This document shows positions 51,185 to 60,212 of a stretch of DNA of 64,000 nt, in pieces (the first letter of the stretch is position 1; the number at the start of each line of letters is the position of its first letter). Origin of the DNA: WHSW01 sp963851045 (lineage in GTDB: Bacteria; Actinomycetota; Thermoleophilia; Solirubrobacterales; 70-9); NCBI GenBank assembly GCA_963851045.1, contig CAWKNC010000001.1, forward strand, positions 620,001 to 684,000, in the 5' to 3' direction. A program made the translations under genes and the position numbers. Under the pieces are notes generated by a model. The model did no database searches. It was not told the origin of the DNA and saw nothing but the letters and a program-made list of their open reading frames with translations.

Positions 51185-52126
51185 GTGGAAGCCAGCACTC
51201 AAGCAGTAGGCGGGACGCCGGGGGCAACGGTCCTCGGCGTGCGCCGCCGCCGTCGCGGCGAGGATCTGATTCGCATCCTCCTGATGCTCGCTGCGGCGAT
51301 CTCCGTCCTGACGACGATCTTGATCGTCGTTGCCCTGTTGACGGAATCGATCCCGTTCTTCAAGGAGGTTGGGACCGCCTTCTTCAGCGACGGGACCTGG
51401 TCGCCGCTGTTTGCCGACCCGCAGTTCGGTATTCGCCAGCTGCTGATCGGGACGCTGATGATCACCGGGATCGGGATCCTGGTCGCGGTCCCGATTGGTA
51501 TCGGGGCTGCCGTCTATCTCTCCGAGTACGCGTCGCGACGGACACGGAAGATCATCAAGCCGATCCTCGAGGTGCTCGTGGGCGTGCCGACGATCGTCTT
51601 CGGCTACTTCGCGCTGACGTTCATCACGCCGACCATTCTTCAAGACCTCCTTTCGCTGGACGTGCAGGTCTTCAACGCTCTCGCCGCCGGGCTGATCATG
51701 GGCTTCATGATCGTCCCGACGATCGCCTCGATCTCCGAGGACGCGATGTCGGCGGTCCCTCAGGGGCTTCGCGAGGGCGCCTATGGCCTCGGGTCGACCA
51801 AGCGACAGGTCGCGACCAAGGTCGTGTTTCCCGCGGCGATCTCCGGGATCATCGCCTCGATCGTCCTCGGGATCTCGCGCGGGGTCGGCGAGACCATGAT
51901 CGTCTTGATCGCGGCTGGGCTGGCGCCGAGCTCGAGTCTCAACCCGCTTGATCCGCACGCGACGATCACGGCGTTCATGGGGGCGACGGCGAAGGGCGAC
52001 AACCCCGCGGGGACGATCGGCTATCAGTCGATCTTCGCCTGCGGCCTGACGCTGTTCGTGCTCACCCTGGTCATGAACATGATCGCCATTCGCTTCGTCC
52101 GCAAGTACCGCGAGGTCTACGAGTGA
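51185..52126 (+). CDS. pstC: Phosphate ABC transporter permease PstC
   Basis: 313 residues from GTG 51185. Basic N-terminus, first helix ~35-60, a loop with FFSDGTWSPLFADPQFGI typical of PstC, then five helices. The EAA loop is AVPQGLREGAYGLGSTKRQVATKVVFPAA. Forms the channel with PstA. Stop overlaps the pstA start (GTGA). Confidence 0.94.
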   Translation: MEASTQAVGGTPGATVLGVRRRRRGEDLIRILLMLAAAISVLTTILIVVALLTESIPFFKEVGTAFFSDGTWSPLFADPQFGIRQLLIGTLMITGIGILVAVPIGIGAAVYLSEYASRRTRKIIKPILEVLVGVPTIVFGYFALTFITPTILQDLLSLDVQVFNALAAGLIMGFMIVPTIASISEDAMSAVPQGLREGAYGLGSTKRQVATKVVFPAAISGIIASIVLGISRGVGETMIVLIAAGLAPSSSLNPLDPHATITAFMGATAKGDNPAGTIGYQSIFACGLTLFVLTLVMNMIAIRFVRKYREVYE

Positions 52127-53028
52127 GCGCCGCCTCCGAGGCCGCGGCCGGCGCCGTGCGCACCCAGTTCGAGACGGGGCGCTCGACGAGGTTCTGGGAA
52201 TGGGCATTCAAGGCCTGCCTGGTCTCATGCATCCTCGCCTCGCTGGCGGTGCTCGTCGTGCTGTTGGCGCAGGTGTTCACCGAGGGCGTCGGCTCGCTCA
52301 GCCTGACCTTCCTCACCGACACGCCATCGCGGATCGACCCATCGAGCTCCGGCATCGGGCCGGCCCTCGCCGGAACGCTGTGGCTGATGGCGGTCTGCAC
52401 CGTCTTCATCATTCCGGTGGGCGTCGCGAGCGCGATCTACCTCGAGGAGTACGCCAATCGCGAGCGCTGGTTCAACCGCGCGATCGAGGTCAATATCCAG
52501 AACCTCGCCGCGGTCCCGTCGATCGTCTACGGCGTACTTGGACTCGCGTTCTTGGTTCGTGGGCCGCTGTCGCTCGGGCACGTGCTGTTGGCGGGCGGCC
52601 TCACCCTCGGGCTTCTGGTCCTGCCGGTGCTGATCGTCGCCGGACGCGAGGCGATCCGCGCCGTGCCGCCCTCGATCCGCGAGGGTTCGATGGCTCTTGG
52701 AGCGACCAAGTGGCAGACCATCTGGAAGCAGGTGCTGCCTGCAGCGCTGCCGGGAATCGCAACCGGGGCGATCCTGGCGCTGTCGCGGGCAATCGGCGAG
52801 ACAGCACCGCTGATCGTCATCGGAGCTGCTGCGTTTGCGACGAGCGCGCCGTCGGGCATCTTCGACGACGTCACGGCGCTGCCGATCCAGATCTTCAGCT
52901 GGATCTCCGACCCCCAGGAGGAATACAAGGCTTTGGCAGCCGCAGGAATCATCGTGCTCATGGTGATCCTGCTGGCGATGAACGCGGTCGCGATCTGGCT
53001 GCGAAACCGGTATGAGAAAAAGTGGTAG
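52123..53028 (+). CDS. pstA: Phosphate ABC transporter permease PstA
   Basis: 301 residues. Six helices; the EAA loop is AVPPSIREGSMALGATKWQTIWKQVLPAALPGI, followed by ALSRAIGETAPLIVIG, a PstA hallmark. GTG start coupled to pstC; pstB begins directly after its stop. Second half of the membrane channel for phosphate uptake. Confidence 0.94.
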   Translation: MSAASEAAAGAVRTQFETGRSTRFWEWAFKACLVSCILASLAVLVVLLAQVFTEGVGSLSLTFLTDTPSRIDPSSSGIGPALAGTLWLMAVCTVFIIPVGVASAIYLEEYANRERWFNRAIEVNIQNLAAVPSIVYGVLGLAFLVRGPLSLGHVLLAGGLTLGLLVLPVLIVAGREAIRAVPPSIREGSMALGATKWQTIWKQVLPAALPGIATGAILALSRAIGETAPLIVIGAAAFATSAPSGIFDDVTALPIQIFSWISDPQEEYKALAAAGIIVLMVILLAMNAVAIWLRNRYEKKW

Positions 53029-53943
53029 GTGACTAGCTTGGAAGGCAGAGTCGTGACCGAACCGAAGAAGACGCAACGAGAGCGGACCTCTCCCGCGATA
53101 GGCCTGGCCGGGACGAGGCCCGGTACCCATGACGGGGGAGGCACGAAGGAGGCTTTCAGCCAGCGCGAGGCGGTGTTCGAGCTCGACAATGTCACGGTCT
53201 CCTACGGCGGGAAGCCCGCGGTCTCAGGGGTATCGATGCCGATGTACCGCAACGCAATCACCGCGCTGATCGGTCCGTCCGGCTGCGGCAAGTCGACCCT
53301 GATTCGCTGCCTCAATCGCATGAACGACCTGATCCCTTCGGCGACGGTCGAAGGTGAGGTCCTCTACCACGGGGAGAACGTCTACGCCGACTACGTCGAC
53401 GCGGTCGAGGTCCGCAAGCGGATCGGCATGGTCTTCCAAAAGCCCAACCCCTTCCCGAAGTCGATCTACGACAACATCGCCTTTGGTCCACGCATCCTGG
53501 GGATGAAGGGGGACATGGACCAGATCGTCGAGGACGCGCTGCGCGGCGCCGCGCTTTGGGACGAGGTCAAGGACCGCCTGGAGACGAACGCCTTCGGGAT
53601 GTCGGGCGGGCAGCAACAGCGCCTGTGCATTGCCCGCTGCCTGGCGGTTGAGCCGGACGTGATCCTCATGGACGAGCCGTGCTCGGCCCTCGATCCGATC
53701 TCGACCGGCAAGATCGAAGACCTGATGCTCGAGCTCAAGGAGAAGTACTCGATCGTCATCGTCACCCACAACATGCAACAGGCGGCGCGTGTCTCCGACA
53801 TGACGGCGTTTCTGATCGTCAAGCTCGATGCCGAGGAAAAGCACCGGCAGGGTCGCCTGATCGAATACGACGTCACCGAGAAGATCTTCACCAACCCCTC
53901 CGACCAGCGCACGGAGGACTACGTGACCGGGAAGGTGGGCTGA
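53029..53943 (+). CDS. pstB: Phosphate ABC transporter ATPase PstB
   Basis: 304 residues from GTG; a start at GTG 53053 is also possible. A ~45-residue polar N-terminal extension precedes the ATPase domain. Walker A GPSGCGKST, the PstB-type LNRMNDL, VFQKPNPFPKSIYDNIAFGPR, signature MSGGQQQRLCIAR and Walker B VILMDEPCSALDPIST are all canonical. Energises phosphate import. Stop overlaps the phoU ATG (TGATG). Confidence 0.96.
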   Translation: MTSLEGRVVTEPKKTQRERTSPAIGLAGTRPGTHDGGGTKEAFSQREAVFELDNVTVSYGGKPAVSGVSMPMYRNAITALIGPSGCGKSTLIRCLNRMNDLIPSATVEGEVLYHGENVYADYVDAVEVRKRIGMVFQKPNPFPKSIYDNIAFGPRILGMKGDMDQIVEDALRGAALWDEVKDRLETNAFGMSGGQQQRLCIARCLAVEPDVILMDEPCSALDPISTGKIEDLMLELKEKYSIVIVTHNMQQAARVSDMTAFLIVKLDAEEKHRQGRLIEYDVTEKIFTNPSDQRTEDYVTGKVG

Positions 53944-54641
53944 TGGCCAACGGCGTCCGCATCCAATATCAAGCCGAGCTCGAGCGGCTCGAGGAGCGCG
54001 CGCTTGACGGCCTCGACCTCGTGGCCCAGCAGCTCGAGCGGGCGGTGGAGGTCGTGGAACACCGCGATTCCGAGCTCGCCGAGCTGATCATCGCCAACGA
54101 CGACATAGTCGACGGCCGCTATCTGGAAATCCATCAATCGATCCTGACGCTGCTTGCGACTCAGGCGCCAGTCGCGACAGACCTGCGCCTGATCTCCGCC
54201 CTCCTTCATCTCATGAAGGCGATCGAGCGAATGGGCGATCAGTCGGTGAACATCGCCAAGCTGATCCCGCTCACGGGGCACAATCCGCCCGTCGACGAAC
54301 GCATCGTCGGCGACGTGATGACGATGGGCAAGCAGGTGCGTGTTCAGATCGCCCAGGCCAAGCGCGCGTTTGCCGAGCGCGATGTCGAGATGGCCCGCGA
54401 CCTCGTTCGCCAAGACGACGTCGTCGACAATCTCAACAAGGAGATCTTCAGGATCGCGATCGAGATCGGCGACGACGTCGATCGGCGGGAATGGGCGATG
54501 ACGATGATCCTCGTCGCTCGCGCGATCGAGCGCATCGGTGACAACGCGGTAGACATCGGCGAGCAGGTGGCCTTCATCGTCACCGGCCTCTTTCGCGAGT
54601 TCCAAGACGCGTCGCACCCTGGCGAGCCGATCCCACACTGA
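53943..54641 (+). CDS. phoU: Phosphate transport regulator PhoU
   Basis: 232 residues from ATG 53943. Two three-helix bundles with the PhoU repeats: HRDSELAELIIANDDIVDGRYLEI in the first half (written here by its key Glu/Asp-rich part) and ARDLVRQDDVVDNLNKEIF in the second; ARAIERIGDNAVDIGEQVAF near the end. The Asp-rich motifs bind metal clusters. PhoU restrains Pst transport and Pho signalling when phosphate is plentiful. Confidence 0.95.
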   Translation: MANGVRIQYQAELERLEERALDGLDLVAQQLERAVEVVEHRDSELAELIIANDDIVDGRYLEIHQSILTLLATQAPVATDLRLISALLHLMKAIERMGDQSVNIAKLIPLTGHNPPVDERIVGDVMTMGKQVRVQIAQAKRAFAERDVEMARDLVRQDDVVDNLNKEIFRIAIEIGDDVDRREWAMTMILVARAIERIGDNAVDIGEQVAFIVTGLFREFQDASHPGEPIPH

Positions 54642-54673
54642 GCGAACGCCGTGTTCTTTGCCATGATCGCCCG

Positions 54674-55579
54674 ATGCTCTGCGCCGCGGTCGACATCGGC
54701 TCGAACACGACGCGCGTTCTTGTAGCTGAACCGCAAGACGGTCAACTGCGCAAGGTGATGGAGCAGCGGGCCTACACGCGCTTCGATAAGGACTCGCGTC
54801 GCAAGGGCAAGGTGACCGACGAGAAGGTCGCGGAGCTCGCCGAGGTCGTCACGACGCAGGTGAAGCTCGCGGAGGAACTTGGGGCTGAGGCTTTCCGCAT
54901 CGTTGCCACGGCTGCGATTCGCGAGTCCAAGAATGCCGACGCGGTAGCGGAGAAGATCGCCGAGGCTGCTGGGCGCCCGGTGGAGGTGCTCAGCGAGGCG
55001 GAGGAGGGGAGGCTGGCCTTCATCGGCGCAACGAAGACGCTCGGTCATCCGGTCGAGGGCGAGATCGGTGTCGTCGACGTCGGGGGCGGCTCCTCGGAGA
55101 TCATCCTGGGAACGGTTGGCGACGGAGTGCGGACGGTCCGGTCGTTCAAGATCGGCTCCGGGTCGATCGCCGATGAGTACCTCACGAACGACCCCCCGTC
55201 GGCTGCGCAGATTCGCGGCCTGCGCGACCACATCGACGACTTCTTCGAGGGTGTCGAGGTCGACCACCCCGACCAGGCTGTCGCAGTCGGCGGTAGCGCC
55301 ACCTCCCTCAGGACGCTCGTGGGCGCCGTGCTCGAGTACGAAACGCTCGAGCGCGCGGTCCGCGTTCTCACCGGCGATCCCGTGGCGGAGGTGGCGAAGA
55401 AGTTTGAGCTCGACCCGCGCCGCGTGCACATCCTGCCGGCGGGCGTGCTCATTCTCGAAAAGCTCTCCGACCTGCTCGGACAGCCGCTGCAGATAGGCAA
55501 GGGCGGGCTCCGCGAGGGGATCATCCTGGATCTCCTGCACGACGCCGCGAACGGCGAGCCGGCGGCTCTGGCCGCCTAG
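54674..55579 (+). CDS. ppx: Exopolyphosphatase/guanosine pentaphosphatase (Ppx/GppA family)
   Basis: 301 residues. Actin-like fold: VDIGSNTTRVLVAE at the N-terminus (phosphate-1 loop), IVATAAIRESKNADAV, IGVVDVGGGSSEIILG (phosphate-2) and AVGGSATSLRTL. It is the short form made of domains I and II only, like mycobacterial Ppx, without the helical C-terminal domains of the E. coli enzyme. Removes terminal phosphate from polyphosphate. 32 bp after phoU. Confidence 0.92.
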   Translation: MLCAAVDIGSNTTRVLVAEPQDGQLRKVMEQRAYTRFDKDSRRKGKVTDEKVAELAEVVTTQVKLAEELGAEAFRIVATAAIRESKNADAVAEKIAEAAGRPVEVLSEAEEGRLAFIGATKTLGHPVEGEIGVVDVGGGSSEIILGTVGDGVRTVRSFKIGSGSIADEYLTNDPPSAAQIRGLRDHIDDFFEGVEVDHPDQAVAVGGSATSLRTLVGAVLEYETLERAVRVLTGDPVAEVAKKFELDPRRVHILPAGVLILEKLSDLLGQPLQIGKGGLREGIILDLLHDAANGEPAALAA

Positions 55580-55595
55580 CCCGCGGAGGCCGACC

Positions 55596-56084
55596 GTGGC
55601 GAAGGCGCGGCCAGTTGGGGAGCTGCGCCCCGAGGCGACGTTCGCTGCCGCGGCCGCGAAGGTCGTCGCGATTCGCACCGCTGAGCTCCGAGAGCATTCC
55701 CATGGCGTTCTCGACCTAACCAATATCGAGCCGGTCCACGACCTCAGAGTGGCGACGCGCCGGCTGCGTGTCGTTCTCGAGGTGTTCGCGCCCTGTTTTC
55801 CCAAGAAGGCGCGCAAGCGTGTCATCGCCGACCTCAAGCGACTCGCCGACGCGCTCGGTGAGCGGCGCGACCGCGACGTTCAGATCGAGGCGCTCAACCA
55901 TTTTGCCGGTGACCTCGACGACAGCGATCGAGCCGGTGTCCTCGGTCTGATCGACGCGGTCGCGGCGGAGCGTCCGGCCGCCAACAAGGCCCTCGCCCCA
56001 GTGGTCTCCGAGGCTTGGATTGGCGACCTCTGCGATCGCCTTGCGGATCTCGTCGCCGACGCGAAGAGGAGGGCGGCGGCGTGA
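55596..56084 (+). CDS. CHAD-domain half protein (N-terminal bundle)
   Basis: 162 residues from GTG 55596. All-helical, rich in Arg/Lys, with the CHAD signature EPVHDLRVATRRLRVVLEVF whose conserved His and basic residues bind polyphosphate in characterised CHADs. A normal CHAD domain (~250-300 residues) has two such four-helix bundles in one chain; this gene encodes only the first. Its stop overlaps the start of the gene for the second bundle (GTGA). Follows ppx by 16 bp. Confidence 0.85.
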   Translation: MAKARPVGELRPEATFAAAAAKVVAIRTAELREHSHGVLDLTNIEPVHDLRVATRRLRVVLEVFAPCFPKKARKRVIADLKRLADALGERRDRDVQIEALNHFAGDLDDSDRAGVLGLIDAVAAERPAANKALAPVVSEAWIGDLCDRLADLVADAKRRAAA

Positions 56085-56551
56085 GGGCGAGGAAGGTCAA
56101 GGGTCTGGATCCGGGCTCGCCCCTTCTCGCCAACGCCTCCCGGATAGTTGCGACCCGGCTGGCGGAGCTCCGCTCGTTCACACCCGCGGCGCTCGCCCCC
56201 GACGCCTCGCAGGCTCAGCACGACATGCGGATCGCGGCGAAACGGCTGCGCTACGTGCTCGAGACGGTCGGAGTCTGTCTCGGCGAATGCGCCGAGATCG
56301 GCAGGCGAGCGGCTCGCGACCTTCAGGACGTACTCGGCGAGATCCATGACTGCGACGAACGCTTCGCGCTCGTCGAGCGACACCTGGAGGCGACCGCGGC
56401 CGACCGCGGCCTGGAGCTTCTGCTTGCCAACACGGCGGAGAGCCGCGACGAGCTTCACGCTCGCTTTGTCCGGCTGTGGACCGATCTTCAGGCCGACGGC
56501 ACCTGGGATCGCCTCGCCACGGCCGCGAAGGCCGCAGCAGCGCACGACTAG
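56081..56551 (+). CDS. CHAD-domain half protein (C-terminal bundle)
   Basis: 156 residues from GTG 56081, overlapping the preceding stop. Contains the second CHAD signature, AQHDMRIAAKRLRYVLETV, and RDLQDVLGEIHDCDERFALVE, typical of the second bundle. Together with the previous gene it makes a complete CHAD module. Split by a stop and re-start rather than by loss of sequence: both halves look intact. Expected to associate with polyphosphate granules. Confidence 0.85.
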   Translation: MRARKVKGLDPGSPLLANASRIVATRLAELRSFTPAALAPDASQAQHDMRIAAKRLRYVLETVGVCLGECAEIGRRAARDLQDVLGEIHDCDERFALVERHLEATAADRGLELLLANTAESRDELHARFVRLWTDLQADGTWDRLATAAKAAAAHD

Positions 56552-56561
56552 AGTTCAATCC

Positions 56562-57941
56562 ATGGCGGGGTGGTTGAGAGCTTCACTGAGTGCGAGCCTG
56601 CTCCTCGCGGTGCTCGCGGCCGTCCCTTCGACGGCAAGCGCCGAGTTCACGCCGGGCGCCGGCTCAATTGGCGATCCGTTCTTTGTGAAGGCTGGCAACG
56701 GCGGCTACGACGTTGGCTTGTACGACCTCGACCTCGACTACCGCCCGGCGTCGGGCAAGCTCGCCGCGACGGCGACAATCACGGCAACCGCGACCCAGGA
56801 TCTGAGCTCGTTCAATCTCGACTTCAGAGAGCTGAATATCGACAGCGTCCTCGTCGACGGTGCCAAAGCGTCCTACACGAGGCGCGGTCAGGAACTCGTG
56901 ATCTCTCCCACCGCCGGCATTGGCACCGGCTCAAGCTTCACGACGGTTGTCGTCTACCACGGCCGACCCCGCAATGTGATCGACCCAGACGGCTCGAAGG
57001 ACGGTTGGATTGAGACCGATGACGGCGCGTTCGTCGCCAACGAGCCACAGGGCGCCCCGACCTGGTTTCCCAGCAACGACCATCCGACCGACAAGGCGAT
57101 GTTTGCCTTCGAGATCACGGTCCCGCGAGGCCTCGAGGCCATCGCCAACGGCGAGCTGATCCGCACCGAAAGGAGGCACAACAAGACCAAGTGGATCTAC
57201 CGGACGACAGAGCCCATGGCGACGTACCTATCGACCGCGACGATCGGCGAGTTCCGTATCGACCGCACCCGCGTCGCAGGCATGCCGTCGGTTGTTGCCG
57301 TCGACCCGCGAGTCGCCGCGAAGTCACGCTCGGCCCTGCGCGAGCACGGACGAATCCTGCGGTTGTGGGCGGAGCTCTTCGGCCCCTATCCCTTCGGCCA
57401 GACAGGTGTGATCGTCGACTTCGCGCCCGATGTCGGTTACGCGCTGGAGGTACAGACACGATCGCTCTTCGACCGGGCTGCCGACGAGGCGACGCTCGCC
57501 CATGAACTCGCTCATCAGTGGTTCGGCGACTCGGTCAGCCTCGAGCGCTGGCCCGACATGTGGCTGAACGAAGGATTTGCCACCTGGGCCGAATGGCGCT
57601 GGGGCGAGGAGCAGGGTGGCCCCACCACCGCGACGATCTTTCGCCAGCTGAACGAGACACCCGCCTCCAACACCGCGCTGTGGGGATTCCCCCCGGCGAT
57701 CATTCCTTCGCCGGCGCAGCTGTTCGCCGAGCCCGTCTACGCGCGCGGGGCGATGGCGCTCGAGGCGCTTCGCCAGCGGGTCGGCGACCGCGACTTCTAC
57801 GAGACATTGCGCGATTGGACCGCGGCAAATGCCCACTCCAACGCCAACACCGACGACTTCATCGCCACCGCCGAGGCCCGCTCAGGCCAGCAGCTGGACG
57901 ACCTGTTCGAGCGCTGGATCTTCACCCGCGGCAAGCCCTGA
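56562..57941 (+). CDS. Secreted M1-family metallopeptidase
   Basis: 459 residues from ATG 56562. Sec signal peptide ends near TASAEF. An N-terminal beta-saddle domain (~40-230) precedes the thermolysin-like domain with HELAHQWFGD and, 19 residues on, NEGFATWAEW (third zinc ligand). In place of the GAMEN motif it has YALEVQTRS, as in secreted actinobacterial M1 enzymes. No long C-terminal domain. Cleaves N-terminal residues from peptides outside the cell. It separates the CHAD genes from ppk1. Confidence 0.9.
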   Translation: MAGWLRASLSASLLLAVLAAVPSTASAEFTPGAGSIGDPFFVKAGNGGYDVGLYDLDLDYRPASGKLAATATITATATQDLSSFNLDFRELNIDSVLVDGAKASYTRRGQELVISPTAGIGTGSSFTTVVVYHGRPRNVIDPDGSKDGWIETDDGAFVANEPQGAPTWFPSNDHPTDKAMFAFEITVPRGLEAIANGELIRTERRHNKTKWIYRTTEPMATYLSTATIGEFRIDRTRVAGMPSVVAVDPRVAAKSRSALREHGRILRLWAELFGPYPFGQTGVIVDFAPDVGYALEVQTRSLFDRAADEATLAHELAHQWFGDSVSLERWPDMWLNEGFATWAEWRWGEEQGGPTTATIFRQLNETPASNTALWGFPPAIIPSPAQLFAEPVYARGAMALEALRQRVGDRDFYETLRDWTAANAHSNANTDDFIATAEARSGQQLDDLFERWIFTRGKP

Positions 57942-58023
57942 GTGCCGTCCGGCGCAACCCGCGGCCCAACCTGCTCGAGAAAGTCGCCTGAACCAGCGTC
58001 GGCGCTACCTTTCGTGGGGCGTC

Positions 58024-60195
58024 GTGGACAGCCTGAGAACCGAGATCGATGAGCCGATTGCCGAGGTCTCGGAGCCGGTGCCTGCGATCGCGAGGGCCGA
58101 TCCCGACCTTGCCGACCCTGAGCTCTACTTCAACCGCGAGCTCTCCTGGCTTGATTTCAACGACCGCGTGCTCCAGCTCGCCGAGGATCCCGGCACGCCC
58201 CTGATCGAGCGCGCCAAGTTCGCATCGATCTGGGAGTCGAACCTCGACGAGGTCTTCATGGTGCGCGTCGCAAATCTCCAGGACCAGGTTGAGGCGGGCT
58301 CGACCGCGCGAGCAGCCGATGGGATGCTCCCGGCGGAGACGCTGAGCCTGATTCGCGACCGAGTCCTCGATCAGCGCGAGCGTGTCGGCCGCGTTGTCGA
58401 GCAGGAGTTGCGGCCGGCTCTCGCCGAGAACGGAGTTCGGATCATCACCCCGGGTGAGGCATCCGAGGCGGAGCGCGAAGAACTTGCACACCTGTTCGAG
58501 CGCCAGGTCTTCCCCGTTCTGACCCCTCTGGTGATCGGGCGCGGCCGGCCCTTCCCCTACATCTCCAACCTCTCGCTCTCGCTGGTCGTCGCGCTGCACG
58601 ATCCCGAGAAGGACAACGAGATCCTCGCCAGGGTCAAGGTCCCGAAGGAGCTGCTCGGACGCTTTATCGACATCGGCGACCGCCACACGCTCGTCCCACT
58701 CGACGCACTGATAGCCGCGAACCTCGGCTCGCTGTTCCCCGGGATGGAGGTCGTCGATCACTCGCTCTTCCGGGTCACGCGCGATACCGACTACGACGTG
58801 TCCGACGAGGCCGACGACATTCTGCAGGCAGTCGAGGAGGAGCTTCGCCGGCGACGTTTCGGCGAGGTGGTCCGCCTTGAGATCGACGCCGATATGAGCG
58901 AGCGGCTGCGCGACCAGCTGACAGCTGCGCTCGATGCTTCGCCGGATGAGGTCTACGAGATCGATGGCCTGATCGACCTCGGCGACATGATGGAGGTGGT
59001 CACCCTTCCCGGCCATGACGATCTCCGCGATCCGTCCTACACCTCGGTCACGCCGCCGCGCCTGCTGCTCGGCCCCGAGGGCAAGGAGAGCGATCTCTTC
59101 ACCGCGATTCGTGGTGGCGACATCCTCGTCCACCACCCATACGACTCCTTTGCGACCACGGTCGAGCGCTTTGTCAAGCAGGCTGTCTCGGATCCCAACG
59201 TGCTCGCGATCAAGCAAACCGTGTATCGCACCAGCGCCGACTCGCCGCTGGTGCCGGCCCTGATCGAGGCGGCCGAGCGTGGAAAGCAAGCGGTCTGCAT
59301 GGTCGAGCTCAAGGCGCGCTTCGACGAGGGCGCAAACATCCGCTGGGCGAAGAAGCTCGAACAGGCTGGGGTTCACGTCGTGTACGGGATTCCGTCGCTC
59401 AAGACCCACGTCAAGTGCATCCTCGTCGTGCGCCGCGAGGGCGATGGTGTGCGCCACTACGTGCACATCGGGACCGGCAACTACAACCCCAAGACCGCGC
59501 GAATCTACACCGACCTCGGCCTCTTCACGAGCAATCAGGAAATCGGCGCCGATATCGCGGAGATGTTCAACTCGATCACGGGTTATGCGCGCCCGCGCAG
59601 CTACCGCCGGGTTCTGGTCGCGCCGTTCAACCTTCAGAGCGGGCTGCTCGAGGAGATCGAGAAGACGATCGAATCCCACTCGTCCTCGACGCCGGCGCGG
59701 ATCCGGATGAAGATGAACTCACTGCTCGACGCGCCCTCGATCAGGGCGCTCTACCGCGCCTCGCAGGCGGGCGTAAAGGTCGAGATCAACGTTCGCGGGA
59801 TCTGTGCGCTGCGCCCCGGCGTGCTGGGGGTCTCCGAGAACATCGAGGTCAACTCGCTGGTCGGGCGCTTTCTCGAGCACTCACGCATCTATTCGTTCGA
59901 GCGCCACGACGAGGAGCCGAGCATGTACATCGGCTCGGCCGACCTGATGCCCCGCAACCTCTACAACCGCGTCGAGCTGATCACGCCCGCGCTGGACTCC
60001 AAGGTTCGCGCTGAGCTCTGCGACATCCTCGATCGCTCCCTCGCCGACAACACGAACTCGTGGCGATTGGACTCCGGCGGCGAATGGACTCGGCGCCGAC
60101 CTGGCGATCGCCCGCGCAACGTTCAGACCGAGTTGATGGAGCGCCACACCGACCGCTCCTCGACAGGCGCCGCTGTCGAAGGCCCGCCGGCCTAA
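58024..60195 (+). CDS. ppk1: Polyphosphate kinase Ppk1
   Basis: 723 residues from GTG 58024. N-terminal domain YFNRELSWLDFNDRVLQLAED, head domain, and two PLD-like catalytic domains. The autophosphorylated His is in HIGTGNYNPKTARIYTDLGLFT and the second catalytic His is in ERHDEEPSMYIGSADLMPRNL. Synthesises polyphosphate from ATP at the membrane or in granules. With ppx, CHAD and pst it completes a polyphosphate locus. A short polar tail follows. Confidence 0.96.
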   Translation: MDSLRTEIDEPIAEVSEPVPAIARADPDLADPELYFNRELSWLDFNDRVLQLAEDPGTPLIERAKFASIWESNLDEVFMVRVANLQDQVEAGSTARAADGMLPAETLSLIRDRVLDQRERVGRVVEQELRPALAENGVRIITPGEASEAEREELAHLFERQVFPVLTPLVIGRGRPFPYISNLSLSLVVALHDPEKDNEILARVKVPKELLGRFIDIGDRHTLVPLDALIAANLGSLFPGMEVVDHSLFRVTRDTDYDVSDEADDILQAVEEELRRRRFGEVVRLEIDADMSERLRDQLTAALDASPDEVYEIDGLIDLGDMMEVVTLPGHDDLRDPSYTSVTPPRLLLGPEGKESDLFTAIRGGDILVHHPYDSFATTVERFVKQAVSDPNVLAIKQTVYRTSADSPLVPALIEAAERGKQAVCMVELKARFDEGANIRWAKKLEQAGVHVVYGIPSLKTHVKCILVVRREGDGVRHYVHIGTGNYNPKTARIYTDLGLFTSNQEIGADIAEMFNSITGYARPRSYRRVLVAPFNLQSGLLEEIEKTIESHSSSTPARIRMKMNSLLDAPSIRALYRASQAGVKVEINVRGICALRPGVLGVSENIEVNSLVGRFLEHSRIYSFERHDEEPSMYIGSADLMPRNLYNRVELITPALDSKVRAELCDILDRSLADNTNSWRLDSGGEWTRRRPGDRPRNVQTELMERHTDRSSTGAAVEGPPA

Positions 60196-60212
60196 TACCA
60201 CGGCGGGCGGCG

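Noticed and set aside
57922..59679. 585-codon open frame antisense to ppk1
   Set aside because: Mirror of the strong codon bias of ppk1; composition (Val/Asp/Arg) lacks protein-like patterning.
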